A stretch of DNA of 64,000 nt from Veillonella sp. R32 (lineage in GTDB: Bacteria > Bacillota > Negativicutes > Veillonellales > Veillonellaceae). The stretch lies in NCBI RefSeq assembly GCF_010093125.1, contig NZ_NMZQ01000047.1:1-64000 (forward strand), given 5' to 3'. A program made the translations under genes and the position numbers. A model generated the notes under the pieces. It saw only the letters and a program-made list of their open reading frames with translations, was not told the DNA's origin and made no database searches. Positions 17,558 through 26,773 of the stretch are shown here, in pieces (the stretch's first letter is position 1; each line of letters starts with the position of its first letter).

Positions 17558-18832
17558 ATGTTTATCGATCGTGCACGAATTTTTGTGAAAGCCGGTGACG
17601 GCGGCAACGGGATGAGTAGTTTCCGACGCGAAAAGTATGTTCCTAATGGCGGCCCAAACGGCGGCGATGGCGGTAAAGGAGCAGACATCATTTTAAAAGC
17701 AGACAGAAACATCAATACTCTTGTTGATTTTAGATATAAGCGTCAATTTAAAGGCCCTGCTGGAGAAGGGGGACAAAGTAGTAATAAATATGGTCGTGGT
17801 GCTGAGAATATGATTATTCCAGTACCTTTAGGAACTACTGTAAAAGACGAAGAAAGTGGTAAATTAATGGCTGATCTCATCGAAGACGGTCAGACGTATG
17901 TAGTGGCTAAAGGTGGCCGTGGTGGCCGTGGTAATGCTCATTTCCACACTAGTGCTAACCGTGCGCCTACGTTTGCTGAAAAAGGGGAACCTGGGGAAGA
18001 ACGGTGGTTGCAATTAGAGCTAAAAGTGTTAGCAGATGTAGGTTTATTAGGCTATCCTAGCGTTGGTAAATCCAGTATTATTCGTAAGGTTTCCTCAGCT
18101 AAACCTGAGGTAGCAGCGTATCATTTTACCACATTAACGCCTGTATTAGGAGTGGTATCTGTCAGTGAAGGTCAAAGTTTTGTTATGGCAGATATTCCAG
18201 GCCTGATTGAAGGAGCTAGTGAAGGGGTGGGGCTAGGCCATTCCTTCTTACGCCATGTAGAGCGAAGCAATATTTTAATCCATGTACTGGATGTATCTGG
18301 TATGGAAGGGCGTGACCCGATTGAAGATTTCCATACCATTAATGCAGAGTTAGCAAAATATAGTGAAAAATTGAGCAAAAAACCACAATTAATCGCGTTA
18401 AATAAGATTGATATGCTACAGGATGAGGAAACGTTGCCACGAGTTACTGCTTATTTTAAAGAAAAAGGCTATGAAGTGTTTCCTGTAAATGCATTAACTG
18501 GTGAAGGTCTACCTGATTTAGTGGCTCGAGCTTGGTATTATGTAGAAAATTATGTACCAGAACCAGAAGCTGTAGATGATACCGTTTTATATGAAGCAAA
18601 ACCAGATACAGATTTTACGATTACCCGTGGTGATGATGCATCCTTTATTATTAGTGGGCCACGTATTGAAAAATTAGTAGCCATGACGAATTTAGAGGCT
18701 GAGCAAGCACTTCGTCGTTTCCAAAAAATTTGGTCCTATATGGACTTAGACCGTCGCTTGAAAGAGCGTGGCTGTAAAGATGGGGATGAAGTAGTCATTG
18801 GGGATCAACGTTTTACATTCCATGATTTATAA
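17558..18832 (+). CDS. obg: GTPase Obg (CgtA)
   Basis: A 424-residue ribosome-assembly GTPase. The glycine-rich Obg fold (about 1-158, starting MFIDRARIFVKAGDGGNG) is followed by a G domain (GYPSVGKSS, DIPGLIEGA, NKIDML) and a C-terminal OCT domain (about 340-420). ATG at 17558 is preferred to the ATG at 17549 because AAAGG sits nine bases before it and family members begin MFID. yhbY follows, a common pairing. Confidence 0.96.
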   Translation: MFIDRARIFVKAGDGGNGMSSFRREKYVPNGGPNGGDGGKGADIILKADRNINTLVDFRYKRQFKGPAGEGGQSSNKYGRGAENMIIPVPLGTTVKDEESGKLMADLIEDGQTYVVAKGGRGGRGNAHFHTSANRAPTFAEKGEPGEERWLQLELKVLADVGLLGYPSVGKSSIIRKVSSAKPEVAAYHFTTLTPVLGVVSVSEGQSFVMADIPGLIEGASEGVGLGHSFLRHVERSNILIHVLDVSGMEGRDPIEDFHTINAELAKYSEKLSKKPQLIALNKIDMLQDEETLPRVTAYFKEKGYEVFPVNALTGEGLPDLVARAWYYVENYVPEPEAVDDTVLYEAKPDTDFTITRGDDASFIISGPRIEKLVAMTNLEAEQALRRFQKIWSYMDLDRRLKERGCKDGDEVVIGDQRFTFHDL

Positions 18833-18845
18833 GGCAGGAGATAGT

Positions 18846-19133
18846 ATGACAGGGAAACAAAAACGATTTTTACGGGCTTTAGCGAGCACTATGCCAGCTG
18901 TAGTTATGATTGGCAAAGGCGGTTTGGAAGAAGCTGTTATTGATAGTGCCCGAGCAGCTATTACAGCACGAGAATTAATTAAAGTTAAAGTGTTGAATAA
19001 TGCACCAGTAGATCCAACAGAAATATTCGAAGAATTAGCGGATATGTTAGGGGCTGAATTAGTACAAGTTATTGGTCATAATGGTGTACTTTATAAGGCT
19101 AAAAAAGAACCAAAGATTATTTTGCCACGCTAG
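18846..19133 (+). CDS. yhbY: YhbY family RNA-binding protein
   Basis: A 95-residue CRS1/YhbY (CRM) domain protein. The GIGKGG-type loop appears here as MIGKGGLEEAV, with the usual basic N-terminus (GKQKRFLRALA). Such proteins bind pre-50S particles in ribosome assembly. ATG at 18846 follows GCAGGAG; in-frame upstream codons overlap obg and are less likely starts. Confidence 0.92.
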   Translation: MTGKQKRFLRALASTMPAVVMIGKGGLEEAVIDSARAAITARELIKVKVLNNAPVDPTEIFEELADMLGAELVQVIGHNGVLYKAKKEPKIILPR

Positions 19134-19153
19134 AGAGATAGAAGGAGACGCCT

Positions 19154-20320
19154 ATGAGTGAAAGAGAGCAAGCATATACAGTTGAACATCTTGTAACAGG
19201 GCGCGAAGCATTGACTAAGGCGAAGCGTATTGTAGTGAAAGTAGGCACTAGTACATTGACTTACGCGAATGGTCGCTTGAATTTAAATCGTATTGAAGCC
19301 ATAGTAAAACAACTGGCAGACTTGGCCAATCAAGGCAAGGAGATGATTTTAGTCAGTTCTGGTGCGGTGGGCGCAGGGCTAGCACCGTTAGGTTTTAAAG
19401 AAAAACCTAAAGATATTGCGATGAAGCAGGCCGCCGCTGCTGTAGGACAGGGAATACTACTTCATATGTATGAAAAATTATTTCGTGAATATGGACATAC
19501 AGTGGGTCAGATTTTATTAACTCGTGAAGATAGTACACACCGCTCGCGCTATATTAATTTGCGTAATACTTTATTTTCACTCATTGAGTTAGGCGTTATT
19601 CCTATTATTAATGAAAATGACGTAGTGGCTATTGATGAAGTCAAAATAGGTGATAATGATACATTATCAGCTACCGTAGCTAGTATTGTAGAAGCTGATT
19701 TATTGATTATTTTGTCAGATATTGAAGGTTTGTATACGGCTAATCCACAAACTGAGCCAACAGCTACATTAATTAGTGAAGTGTCTACTATTACCCCTCA
19801 CATTTATGAAATTGCTGGTGGAGCAGGTACCGCTCGTGGTACTGGTGGTATGTTTACTAAAATAGAAGCTGCTAATATTGCAGTTAATTCAGGGGTTCAT
19901 ATGGTCATTGCCTCAGGTGAACATAGTGATTCTATTCAAGTGATAGCGAGAGGTGAGGCCCGAGGAACGCATTTTGTCGCCCGTCACACTAAGCCTCATA
20001 TGCGCAAACGTTGGATGGCGTTTGGTTCACGCCTAAAAGGTTCAGTTTCAGTTGATGCTGGCTGCGCTAAGGCATTATTACAAAATGGCTCTAGTTTATT
20101 GCCTGTTGGAGTTACTGCTGTGACCGGTGAGTTTCACGAAGGGGAAACAATTAGTATTCTCTTTGAAGGGGAAGAAATTGCTCGTGGGATGGTTAATTTT
20201 TCTTCTCAGGATATTGAACAAATCAAAGGTTGTAACTCGCATGAAGTGGCAGGGCGTTTACAAGTACAATCAGCTCATGCAGAAGTTATCCATCGAGATA
20301 ATTTAGTCGTGCTGCGTTAG
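19154..20320 (+). CDS. proB: Glutamate 5-kinase
   Basis: 388 residues; first step of proline synthesis, ATP-dependent phosphorylation of glutamate. The kinase domain shows VVKVGTSTLT, LVSSGAVGAG, NENDVV and GTGGMFTKIEAA. A C-terminal PUA domain (about 295-380) is present. The N-terminus is about 20 residues longer than in many homologues but follows a good GAAGGAG site. It is paired with proA nine bases downstream. Confidence 0.95.
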   Translation: MSEREQAYTVEHLVTGREALTKAKRIVVKVGTSTLTYANGRLNLNRIEAIVKQLADLANQGKEMILVSSGAVGAGLAPLGFKEKPKDIAMKQAAAAVGQGILLHMYEKLFREYGHTVGQILLTREDSTHRSRYINLRNTLFSLIELGVIPIINENDVVAIDEVKIGDNDTLSATVASIVEADLLIILSDIEGLYTANPQTEPTATLISEVSTITPHIYEIAGGAGTARGTGGMFTKIEAANIAVNSGVHMVIASGEHSDSIQVIARGEARGTHFVARHTKPHMRKRWMAFGSRLKGSVSVDAGCAKALLQNGSSLLPVGVTAVTGEFHEGETISILFEGEEIARGMVNFSSQDIEQIKGCNSHEVAGRLQVQSAHAEVIHRDNLVVLR

Positions 20321-20329
20321 GAGGTTCTT

Positions 20330-21589
20330 ATGACAGATTATGCAACTCTTTTTAAAGAAATGGGCCAACAAGCTCGTTTAGCAGCAAATGATCTCCAGTT
20401 AGCAACTACGGAGGTAAAAAATTCCTTATTATTAGCAATTGCACAGACATTAGAATCTAATATAGCAGCTATTTTAGCAGCCAATGAACAGGATATGGCG
20501 AAGTCGAGTGATTATGATTTGCCTACGATTATGTTAGATCGATTACGCCTTACAGAAGACCGGATTAAACAGATGGCTTTAGGAGTTCGCCAACTAGTGG
20601 ATTTACCAGACCCTATTGGTGAAGTCATGGAGTCTAGCACAAGACCGAATGGCATGCAGATTACTAAAGTGCGTGTTCCTCTAGGCGTTATTGCTATGTT
20701 CTATGAAGCTCGCCCTAATGTGACGGTAGATGCTGCGGCGTTAGCATTAAAAACAGGCAATGCGGTTATTTTGCGTGGCGGTAAAGAGGCGTTTTACTCG
20801 AATCAGTGTTTAGTAGATTTAATTCGTCAAGCCTTAGAGAGCGTCAATTTGCCTGCTAATGCGGTGCAATTAGTGTCCATTACAGATCGCGCAGCTGTGT
20901 CAGATTTACTAAAACAACACGAATATATAGATGTAGTTATTCCTCGTGGTGGCGCTGGTCTTATCAAACGAATTGTGGAAGAAAGTCGCATTCCGGTCAT
21001 TGAAACGGGTAGTGGTGTAGTTCATGTATATGTGGATGTAGATTGTGATGTCAATAAGATTGTGCCAATCGTTATTAATGCGAAGGTACAGCGCCCATCA
21101 GTATGTAATTCAGCAGAAACGCTCCTTATTCACGAAGGGGTAGCTAACGAATATTTACCTATTGTAGCGGAGGCACTATTTAAAAACCAAGTAGAGTTAC
21201 GTGGAGATGTAGCGAGTCGCGCTATTGTACCAGCTATTCATGAGGCGAAGGCAACGGCGTGGAGCACCGAATATAACGATTTAATTATGAATGTTAAAAT
21301 TGTGCCTAATGTAGAGGCCGCTATAGCACATATTAATCAATATAGTACCAAACATTCAGAATGTATTATTACGGAAAATAAGTCCACTGCGCAAACCTTT
21401 TTACAGCAAGTAGATGCGTCTACCGTGTATGTGAATGTTTCCACTCGTTTCACGGATGGCTTCGAATTTGGTTTAGGTGCTGAAATCGGCATTAGTACAC
21501 AGAAGTTACATGCCCGAGGGCCAATGGGGCTTTTAGCTTTAACGTCCTACAAGTATTATGTTGAAGGGGATGGACAAATTCGTTCATGA
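20330..21589 (+). CDS. proA: Glutamate-5-semialdehyde dehydrogenase
   Basis: A 419-residue gamma-glutamyl phosphate reductase, the second proline step. Aldehyde-dehydrogenase fold with VIAMFYEARPNVTVDAAALA and a catalytic Cys in KVQRPSVCNSAETLL. The stop codon overlaps the ATG of a 49-residue membrane protein (ATGA), suggesting coupled translation. Confidence 0.96.
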   Translation: MTDYATLFKEMGQQARLAANDLQLATTEVKNSLLLAIAQTLESNIAAILAANEQDMAKSSDYDLPTIMLDRLRLTEDRIKQMALGVRQLVDLPDPIGEVMESSTRPNGMQITKVRVPLGVIAMFYEARPNVTVDAAALALKTGNAVILRGGKEAFYSNQCLVDLIRQALESVNLPANAVQLVSITDRAAVSDLLKQHEYIDVVIPRGGAGLIKRIVEESRIPVIETGSGVVHVYVDVDCDVNKIVPIVINAKVQRPSVCNSAETLLIHEGVANEYLPIVAEALFKNQVELRGDVASRAIVPAIHEAKATAWSTEYNDLIMNVKIVPNVEAAIAHINQYSTKHSECIITENKSTAQTFLQQVDASTVYVNVSTRFTDGFEFGLGAEIGISTQKLHARGPMGLLALTSYKYYVEGDGQIRS

Positions 21590-21735
21590 GTAAAGGATGG
21601 TTCTATAAAGTGCAGGCTTATTGGCAATATATGAAAAGCCCTAAGGGGCGCTATGAATGGCGTTCCTATGGAATTGCACTTTTACTGTGGATTGTATTAT
21701 CAATACTAGCTATGAGGATAATGGATAGTCTATGA
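21586..21735 (+). CDS. Small membrane protein, 49 residues, unknown
   Basis: This short ORF runs exactly from the proA stop to the nadD start, overlapping each by four bases (ATGA). The product begins MSKGWFYKVQAYWQYM, is basic and aromatic in its first 30 residues, and has one hydrophobic helix (GIALLLWIVLSILAM) near the C-terminus, so it is probably a single-pass inner-membrane protein with a cytosolic amphipathic N-terminus. The double stop-start overlap strongly suggests it is translated. I do not recognise a family. Confidence 0.75.
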   Translation: MSKGWFYKVQAYWQYMKSPKGRYEWRSYGIALLLWIVLSILAMRIMDSL

Positions 21736-22343
21736 AAGAAACAGGCAAGATTGGTATTATAGGAGGCACTTTTAATCCGATTCATCTAGGCCATTTAATG
21801 ATTGCTGAAATGGCACAAGAAGCGTATGACCTTGAGCGCGTAATCTTTGTTCCCGCGTATCATCCGCCTCATAAACATGATGATGTGATTGAAGCGCGTT
21901 ATCGGTATGAGATGACAGCAGCCGCTGTTATGGATAATCCTAAATTTACCATCTCTGATATTGAATTTAAACGAGAAGGTCCCTCTTATACAGTGGACAC
22001 AATTAAATATTTTAAAGATCTATATGGTGAGGATAAAGAGTATTACTTTATTGCGGGCACTGATACCATTCAGGATTTGCCGAATTGGAAGTATATTCAA
22101 GAATTATTACAACTATGTCACTTTATTGGTGCTGTTAGGCCTGATGGGTCGCAAGCGATTGAACCTATCATTCAATATTTTGGCGATGTAGGCAAAGAGC
22201 GCATCCATTTATTGGAAGTGCCATTAATGCAATTATCGGCTACTGACTTGCGAGCTCGTTTGCGTACTAAGCGAAGTGTTCGTTATATGATTCCTAAAGC
22301 AGTAGTACAGTATATTGCAAAACATGATATTTATAAGAAGTGA
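21732..22343 (+). CDS. nadD: Nicotinate-nucleotide adenylyltransferase
   Basis: 203 residues; joins ATP and nicotinate mononucleotide to make deamido-NAD. Nucleotidyltransferase motifs GGTFNPIHLGHLMIAE and, near the end, LSATDLRARL correspond to the (H/T)xGH and SxTxxR signatures. It is followed by yqeK and then, after an LCP gene, by rsfS, a frequent Firmicute order. Confidence 0.95.
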   Translation: MKETGKIGIIGGTFNPIHLGHLMIAEMAQEAYDLERVIFVPAYHPPHKHDDVIEARYRYEMTAAAVMDNPKFTISDIEFKREGPSYTVDTIKYFKDLYGEDKEYYFIAGTDTIQDLPNWKYIQELLQLCHFIGAVRPDGSQAIEPIIQYFGDVGKERIHLLEVPLMQLSATDLRARLRTKRSVRYMIPKAVVQYIAKHDIYKK

Positions 22344-22358
22344 GGCAAGATTGTTTAC

Positions 22359-22928
22359 ATGTATGAAGAGATAATTGAAGATTTAAAAACTCGTTTAAGT
22401 TCCAAGCGATTTGCTCATACGTTAGGTGTAGCACGGGCTGCAGTCGCTTTAGCTGAACGATATGGAGAAGATCCAGAAGAAGCGTATTTAGCAGGTCTTT
22501 TACATGATTGTGCTAAAGAAATTCCTCTATCACAGATGCAGCAGTTAGTGGATAAAAGTGGCTTAACTATCGATGTGGATATGTATGTAAATGGTGCTTT
22601 GCTTCATGGCGTGAGTGGGGCTATTCTAGCGCGGTCACGCTATGGCGTAACTAATCCTCATATATTGGAGGCTATTCGTTATCATACGACGGGGCGTGTA
22701 GGTATGACGCCATTGGATATGATTATCTTTTTAGCTGATTATATTGAAGAAACTCGGGATTTCCCTGGTGTAGCTGAACTACGTCAAATTGCTTTTAAAG
22801 ATTTAGAAGCTGGCGTTTTGGCTGGGTATGACAATACGATTCGTCATTTATTAGATCAAGGTTTAAGTATTTATTTTAAAACAATTTTAGGACGCAATGA
22901 TATAGTACGTCGTATTAAAAGTCGATAG
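22359..22928 (+). CDS. yqeK: YqeK family HD-domain hydrolase
   Basis: 189 residues with an HD domain: H19-type FAHTLGVARAAVALAERYG, then LLHDCAKEIP, LLHGVSGA, RYHTTGR and LADYIEETRDF. Characterised YqeK proteins hydrolyse diadenosine tetraphosphate symmetrically to ADP. Its place after nadD fits the family. The ribosome binding site (GAGGCAAG) is rather far from the ATG. Confidence 0.9.
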   Translation: MYEEIIEDLKTRLSSKRFAHTLGVARAAVALAERYGEDPEEAYLAGLLHDCAKEIPLSQMQQLVDKSGLTIDVDMYVNGALLHGVSGAILARSRYGVTNPHILEAIRYHTTGRVGMTPLDMIIFLADYIEETRDFPGVAELRQIAFKDLEAGVLAGYDNTIRHLLDQGLSIYFKTILGRNDIVRRIKSR

Positions 22929-22939
22929 GATGAATTGCC

Positions 22940-24007
22940 ATGGAACAAGAAGAACAAAAACGACCTAAAAGGCGTGTACGTAAAAAGAATAGCGTGCGCT
23001 GGGGGCGGGTTGTATTAGCATTAGTCGTACTCATTGCTATTCTTGGCGGCCTAGTATTTGGCATTATGAAAGGATATGAAGCGGCTAAAGGCTATTTCAC
23101 CGGTACTGGAGAGGCTAATACGGTAGCGAGTACGGACGCAGCGCCACCGACAACCACGCCGAAAGGACCTACCGTGCCTTTGGAACAAAAATCGTTAGAT
23201 AAGCCTATGTATATTTTAGTAGTCGGTAAAGATAGCTCCAATCCAGCACAAGGGGATTCGCTATTTTTGATGTCTGTTAATGAGCAACAAAAAAATATTG
23301 ATATTATTGGCATTCCATCAAATACAAAGATTGATAGTCGCGATAAAAAATCAGTAGCGATGATTAATACGATGTACAGTTCTGGTAATATTGAATTGAC
23401 TAAAGCCGTTGTAGAAGATTTGTTTCACATTCCTATCCCTTATTTTATTGTAGTAGACGAAGCTGCGTTTAAGAAGACCTTAGATGTAGTAGGGTCTCAA
23501 GATATGTATGTGGAAAAAGAAATGGTTCATATGGATAGTACTACGGGTAAGGCAGATGTTAACTTAGCTCGAGGTTATCAGACCTTGGATGCTGATAAAG
23601 CGTTGCAATATGTACGCTATGTAGATAGTGATAAAAATGCTTTTAGTCGTACCCAGCGACAAGAGCGGTTTTTAAAACAATTATTAGGAACGCAAGAAGA
23701 TACGTTGACAATTTCTAAAATGTGGCATATTTGGCGCTTATGGAGTTATTTTGACACGAATATCACTACCATGGATGCTGTTAAGTTGGTGATGAACTTA
23801 GGCAGTTTATCAGCTAGTCAAATTCAATATTATATTTTGCCAGGTACTAAAGAAACGATTAACAATGAAATTTTCTGGAATTATGATCCTGTAGAAGCCC
23901 AACAATTATTAGGCATTACTTTGGGTAATACCCCTATTGAAGGGGGCGGTGATGGAAGTACGGATGACTCCAAAGGAAGTAATGCTAGTAAGGCTAAAGA
24001 AGGATAA
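22940..24007 (+). CDS. Divergent LytR-CpsA-Psr (LCP) family protein
   Basis: 355 residues: basic cytosolic N-terminus, one TM helix (about 23-43), Thr/Pro linker, then an LCP-like domain (about 85-240). LCP enzymes move glycopolymers from lipid carrier to peptidoglycan. The C-terminal RYVDSDKNAFSRTQRQERF matches the family, but the usual RSDT is QGDS and the usual IPRDT is IPSNT, removing two arginines expected to bind pyrophosphate. It may be a non-catalytic relative or use a different substrate. A Gly/Ser/Asp-rich tail ends the protein. Confidence 0.8.
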   Translation: MEQEEQKRPKRRVRKKNSVRWGRVVLALVVLIAILGGLVFGIMKGYEAAKGYFTGTGEANTVASTDAAPPTTTPKGPTVPLEQKSLDKPMYILVVGKDSSNPAQGDSLFLMSVNEQQKNIDIIGIPSNTKIDSRDKKSVAMINTMYSSGNIELTKAVVEDLFHIPIPYFIVVDEAAFKKTLDVVGSQDMYVEKEMVHMDSTTGKADVNLARGYQTLDADKALQYVRYVDSDKNAFSRTQRQERFLKQLLGTQEDTLTISKMWHIWRLWSYFDTNITTMDAVKLVMNLGSLSASQIQYYILPGTKETINNEIFWNYDPVEAQQLLGITLGNTPIEGGGDGSTDDSKGSNASKAKEG

Positions 24008-24032
24008 TTAATTTATATATAAAGGAGTATAC

Positions 24033-24395
24033 ATGAAAGAGAAACAAGACATTAAACAAATTGCACTAACTTTAGCACAAGCCGGTTTTGATAAAAAAGG
24101 AACTGATATTGAAATCCTTGATTTAGAAGGTTTATCTAGTTTAGCGGATTACTTTGTATTAGTTAGTGCCTCTAATGTAAAACAAGCACAGAGTATTGCT
24201 GATGAAATTGAAGATAAAGGGGCCGAAGAAGGAGTAACCGTTTTACATCGTGAAGGGTATCACGAAGGGGAATGGATTCTACTTGATTTTGGCGATATTA
24301 TTTGCCATGTATTTGGTGGTAAAGAAACTCGTACTTTCTACGGGTTGGAACAACTTTGGAGCGACGCGGCTCGCGTAGAATTTGTAGGAGCTTAA
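24033..24395 (+). CDS. rsfS: Ribosomal silencing factor RsfS
   Basis: 120 residues of the RsfS/Iojap family, which binds uL14 on the 50S subunit and blocks subunit joining in poor nutrition. Hallmarks are LADYFVLVSASNVKQAQSIA, GEWILLDFGDIICHVF and RTFYGLEQLW. It has an AAAGGAG site and sits downstream of nadD-yqeK, the classic arrangement. Confidence 0.95.
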   Translation: MKEKQDIKQIALTLAQAGFDKKGTDIEILDLEGLSSLADYFVLVSASNVKQAQSIADEIEDKGAEEGVTVLHREGYHEGEWILLDFGDIICHVFGGKETRTFYGLEQLWSDAARVEFVGA

Positions 24396-24396
24396 T

Positions 24397-25359
24397 ATGG
24401 CTACAGAATTAGTAGAAAATACCTTAGCTACGTTAAAAGTATTACGCGAAAGTGAGCAAGGCGCCTTTTTAGATGGCGGTACAGGCAATACGAATGATGA
24501 TATTCTATTGCACAAAGAACAGCAAACCGCACCAGTGGCTATTGGTGAGGAAGTACCTGTATTTTTATATCGCGATCCTAAGGGGCGTTTAACAGCTAGT
24601 ATGCGCTTACCGGCTATAAAAGAAGGTCAAATTGGTTATGTAGAAGTAATTAATACGACTCAATTCGGTTGCTTTGTAGAAGTGGGTACAGAACGAGGTA
24701 TCTTTATGCCTCATGCAGAAATGCGTGGTCGACCACAATTAGGGGAAAAAGTGTGGGTTCGTTTATATACGGATAAATCAGGCCGTTTGGCAGTCTCTAT
24801 GGATGTAGATGATGCTATGCGACGCGCTGCGAAACCGGCTACAGAAGCTACGGTAGGACAAATTGTTCGTGGAGCGATTTATAATTTTACTCCTGATGGT
24901 GCTTTTTTTATCACCCCTGAACGATGGATTGCCTTTTTACATCGCAGTGAAATGACACGTCATCTTAAAGTGGGGGAATTAATTAAAGCGCGGGTTACGT
25001 ATAAGCGAGATGATGGTCGCATTAATGTGTCTATGCGCCCGGTTAAGGAAACAGCGCTTACCATTGATGGGGACCGTCTTTTACAGTATTTATTGCAACG
25101 TAATGGTCGTATGCCCTATAGTGATAAGACATCGGCTGAAATTATTAAAGAGAAATTTGGTTTTAGTAAAGCCGCTTTTAAACGTGCTGTAGGTCACTTG
25201 ATGAAAGCACAAAAAGTAGTGCAAGAAGATGGCTGGACTTTATTGACGGAAACAGGTCGTTTAGCAGCTGAAGCAATTAGCGAAGTGACAGATGGGGTAG
25301 AAACGCCGACCGCAGCTAAGCAGGTTAGTGAATCTACGAGCCAAACCGGTGAGGCGTAA
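24397..25359 (+). CDS. CvfB-like S1 RNA-binding protein
   Basis: 320 residues with three S1-like segments (about 10-70, 72-140, 150-220) and a C-terminal winged-helix (about 225-290, RLLQYLLQRNGRMPYSDKTS), the CvfB/YitL architecture. CvfB regulates virulence genes in Staphylococcus, and the general role is RNA binding. The C-terminal 30 residues are a Thr/Ser/Glu-rich tail. It starts one base after rsfS. Confidence 0.85.
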   Translation: MATELVENTLATLKVLRESEQGAFLDGGTGNTNDDILLHKEQQTAPVAIGEEVPVFLYRDPKGRLTASMRLPAIKEGQIGYVEVINTTQFGCFVEVGTERGIFMPHAEMRGRPQLGEKVWVRLYTDKSGRLAVSMDVDDAMRRAAKPATEATVGQIVRGAIYNFTPDGAFFITPERWIAFLHRSEMTRHLKVGELIKARVTYKRDDGRINVSMRPVKETALTIDGDRLLQYLLQRNGRMPYSDKTSAEIIKEKFGFSKAAFKRAVGHLMKAQKVVQEDGWTLLTETGRLAAEAISEVTDGVETPTAAKQVSESTSQTGEA

Positions 25360-25411
25360 TTACATTACGCCTTACTTTGCTTTCCTTGTAAGAGTGTATG
25401 AGGGTTTTATT

Positions 25412-26761
25412 ATGAAAATTATTGTTGTAGGCGCTGGTAAAGTAGGTTACTCGGTAGCACAGCGACTAGTACAAGATGAACATGATGTATATATTATTGA
25501 AAAATCAGCTGAGCGTATTCGCAATTTAGAGAATAGCCTTGATGTGAGCTTAGTACAGGGCAATGGGAGCAGCTTACAATTGCTAAAAGAAATTGGCATG
25601 GATGATGTGGGGATGCTCATAGCGGTTACTGACTCTGATGAAGTAAATATGCTGGCTTGTTCCGTTGCTAAAATTGGCGGCATTCCTCGTACGATTGCGC
25701 GCGTTCGTGATAATGATTACTTGAAAGAGGAAAACCGTGAATTGCAACAGCAATTAGGGGTGGATTTATTTATTAATCCTGAAATGGTATCGGCGCAAGA
25801 AATTGTACAAGTATTACAGACGCCAGCAGCCCTTGATGTAGAAGATTTTGCCAGTGGTGCTGTACGGCTCATGGAATTTAAAATGCATGAAGATGTTCAA
25901 TATGTAGGCAAGCGATTACGGGATATACAATTTCCGGCAGGCGTTATCATTGTAGGAATTCTGCGTAATGGGGAAATGATTATTCCTCATGGGGAAAGTC
26001 GCTTATTATTGATGGATAAAGTATTTATTCTTGGCGCTCGAGACGCTATTTTACAGATTGCGGAAGAGTTTCATGAAGATGCTATGCTGGAACAAACAAA
26101 GCGGATTGTATTAGTTGGCGCTGGCCTTATTGGTTGCAATTTAGCTGTATTACTTGAAAAAGCTGGTTATATTGTAAAAGTCATTGAGAAAGATATAGAC
26201 CGTTGTGAACATTTAGCGGCTATGGTAGATAGCGCAATGATTATCAATGGGGATGGCACCAATATGGAGTTATTAGAGGCTGAAGAGATTTCAGACTGTG
26301 ATGCTATTATTTGCTTAACTGATGATGATAAACTCAATCTGTTGGTGGCTCTTTTAGCCAAGCATTTAGGGGTCCCTAAAACGATAGTTCGCGTAGGGCG
26401 ACCGGAATATATTGTGCTTATGGAACAGGTGGGGATTGATATAGTATTTTCTCCACGGTTGCTCACGTCAGGTGAGATTTTACGTATGGTCCGCAAAGGG
26501 GAAAATGTAGTTAGTATTTCAACCTTTGAAGGCTCTAAGGCTGAAGCGGTAGAAGTTGTATTAAGTCCTGTATCACCCATTGTAAATTGTGCGTTAAAAG
26601 ATTTAAAATTACCTGGGAAAGCCTTAGTCGGTGCAATTGTGCGCGATGGCTCTACCATTGTGCCAACAGGTAATACGGTACTACATGCTGAGGATCACAT
26701 GGTATTCTTTACCTTGCCAAATCATGTTAATAAATTGTTGACCTATTTGAAACCAGTTTAG
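25412..26761 (+). CDS. trkA: Trk potassium uptake regulator TrkA
   Basis: 449 residues with two RCK units, each a Rossmann NAD-binding domain (VGAGKVGYSVAQRL near 5-18; LVGAGLIGCNLAVLLE near 232-247) followed by a TrkA-C domain. It gates the TrkH channel in response to nucleotides. ATG at 25412 is taken as start; the frame is open further upstream, but family members begin MKIIVVGAGKVG. trkH follows 12 bases downstream. Confidence 0.95.
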   Translation: MKIIVVGAGKVGYSVAQRLVQDEHDVYIIEKSAERIRNLENSLDVSLVQGNGSSLQLLKEIGMDDVGMLIAVTDSDEVNMLACSVAKIGGIPRTIARVRDNDYLKEENRELQQQLGVDLFINPEMVSAQEIVQVLQTPAALDVEDFASGAVRLMEFKMHEDVQYVGKRLRDIQFPAGVIIVGILRNGEMIIPHGESRLLLMDKVFILGARDAILQIAEEFHEDAMLEQTKRIVLVGAGLIGCNLAVLLEKAGYIVKVIEKDIDRCEHLAAMVDSAMIINGDGTNMELLEAEEISDCDAIICLTDDDKLNLLVALLAKHLGVPKTIVRVGRPEYIVLMEQVGIDIVFSPRLLTSGEILRMVRKGENVVSISTFEGSKAEAVEVVLSPVSPIVNCALKDLKLPGKALVGAIVRDGSTIVPTGNTVLHAEDHMVFFTLPNHVNKLLTYLKPV

Positions 26762-26773
26762 TAGAGGTGGAGT

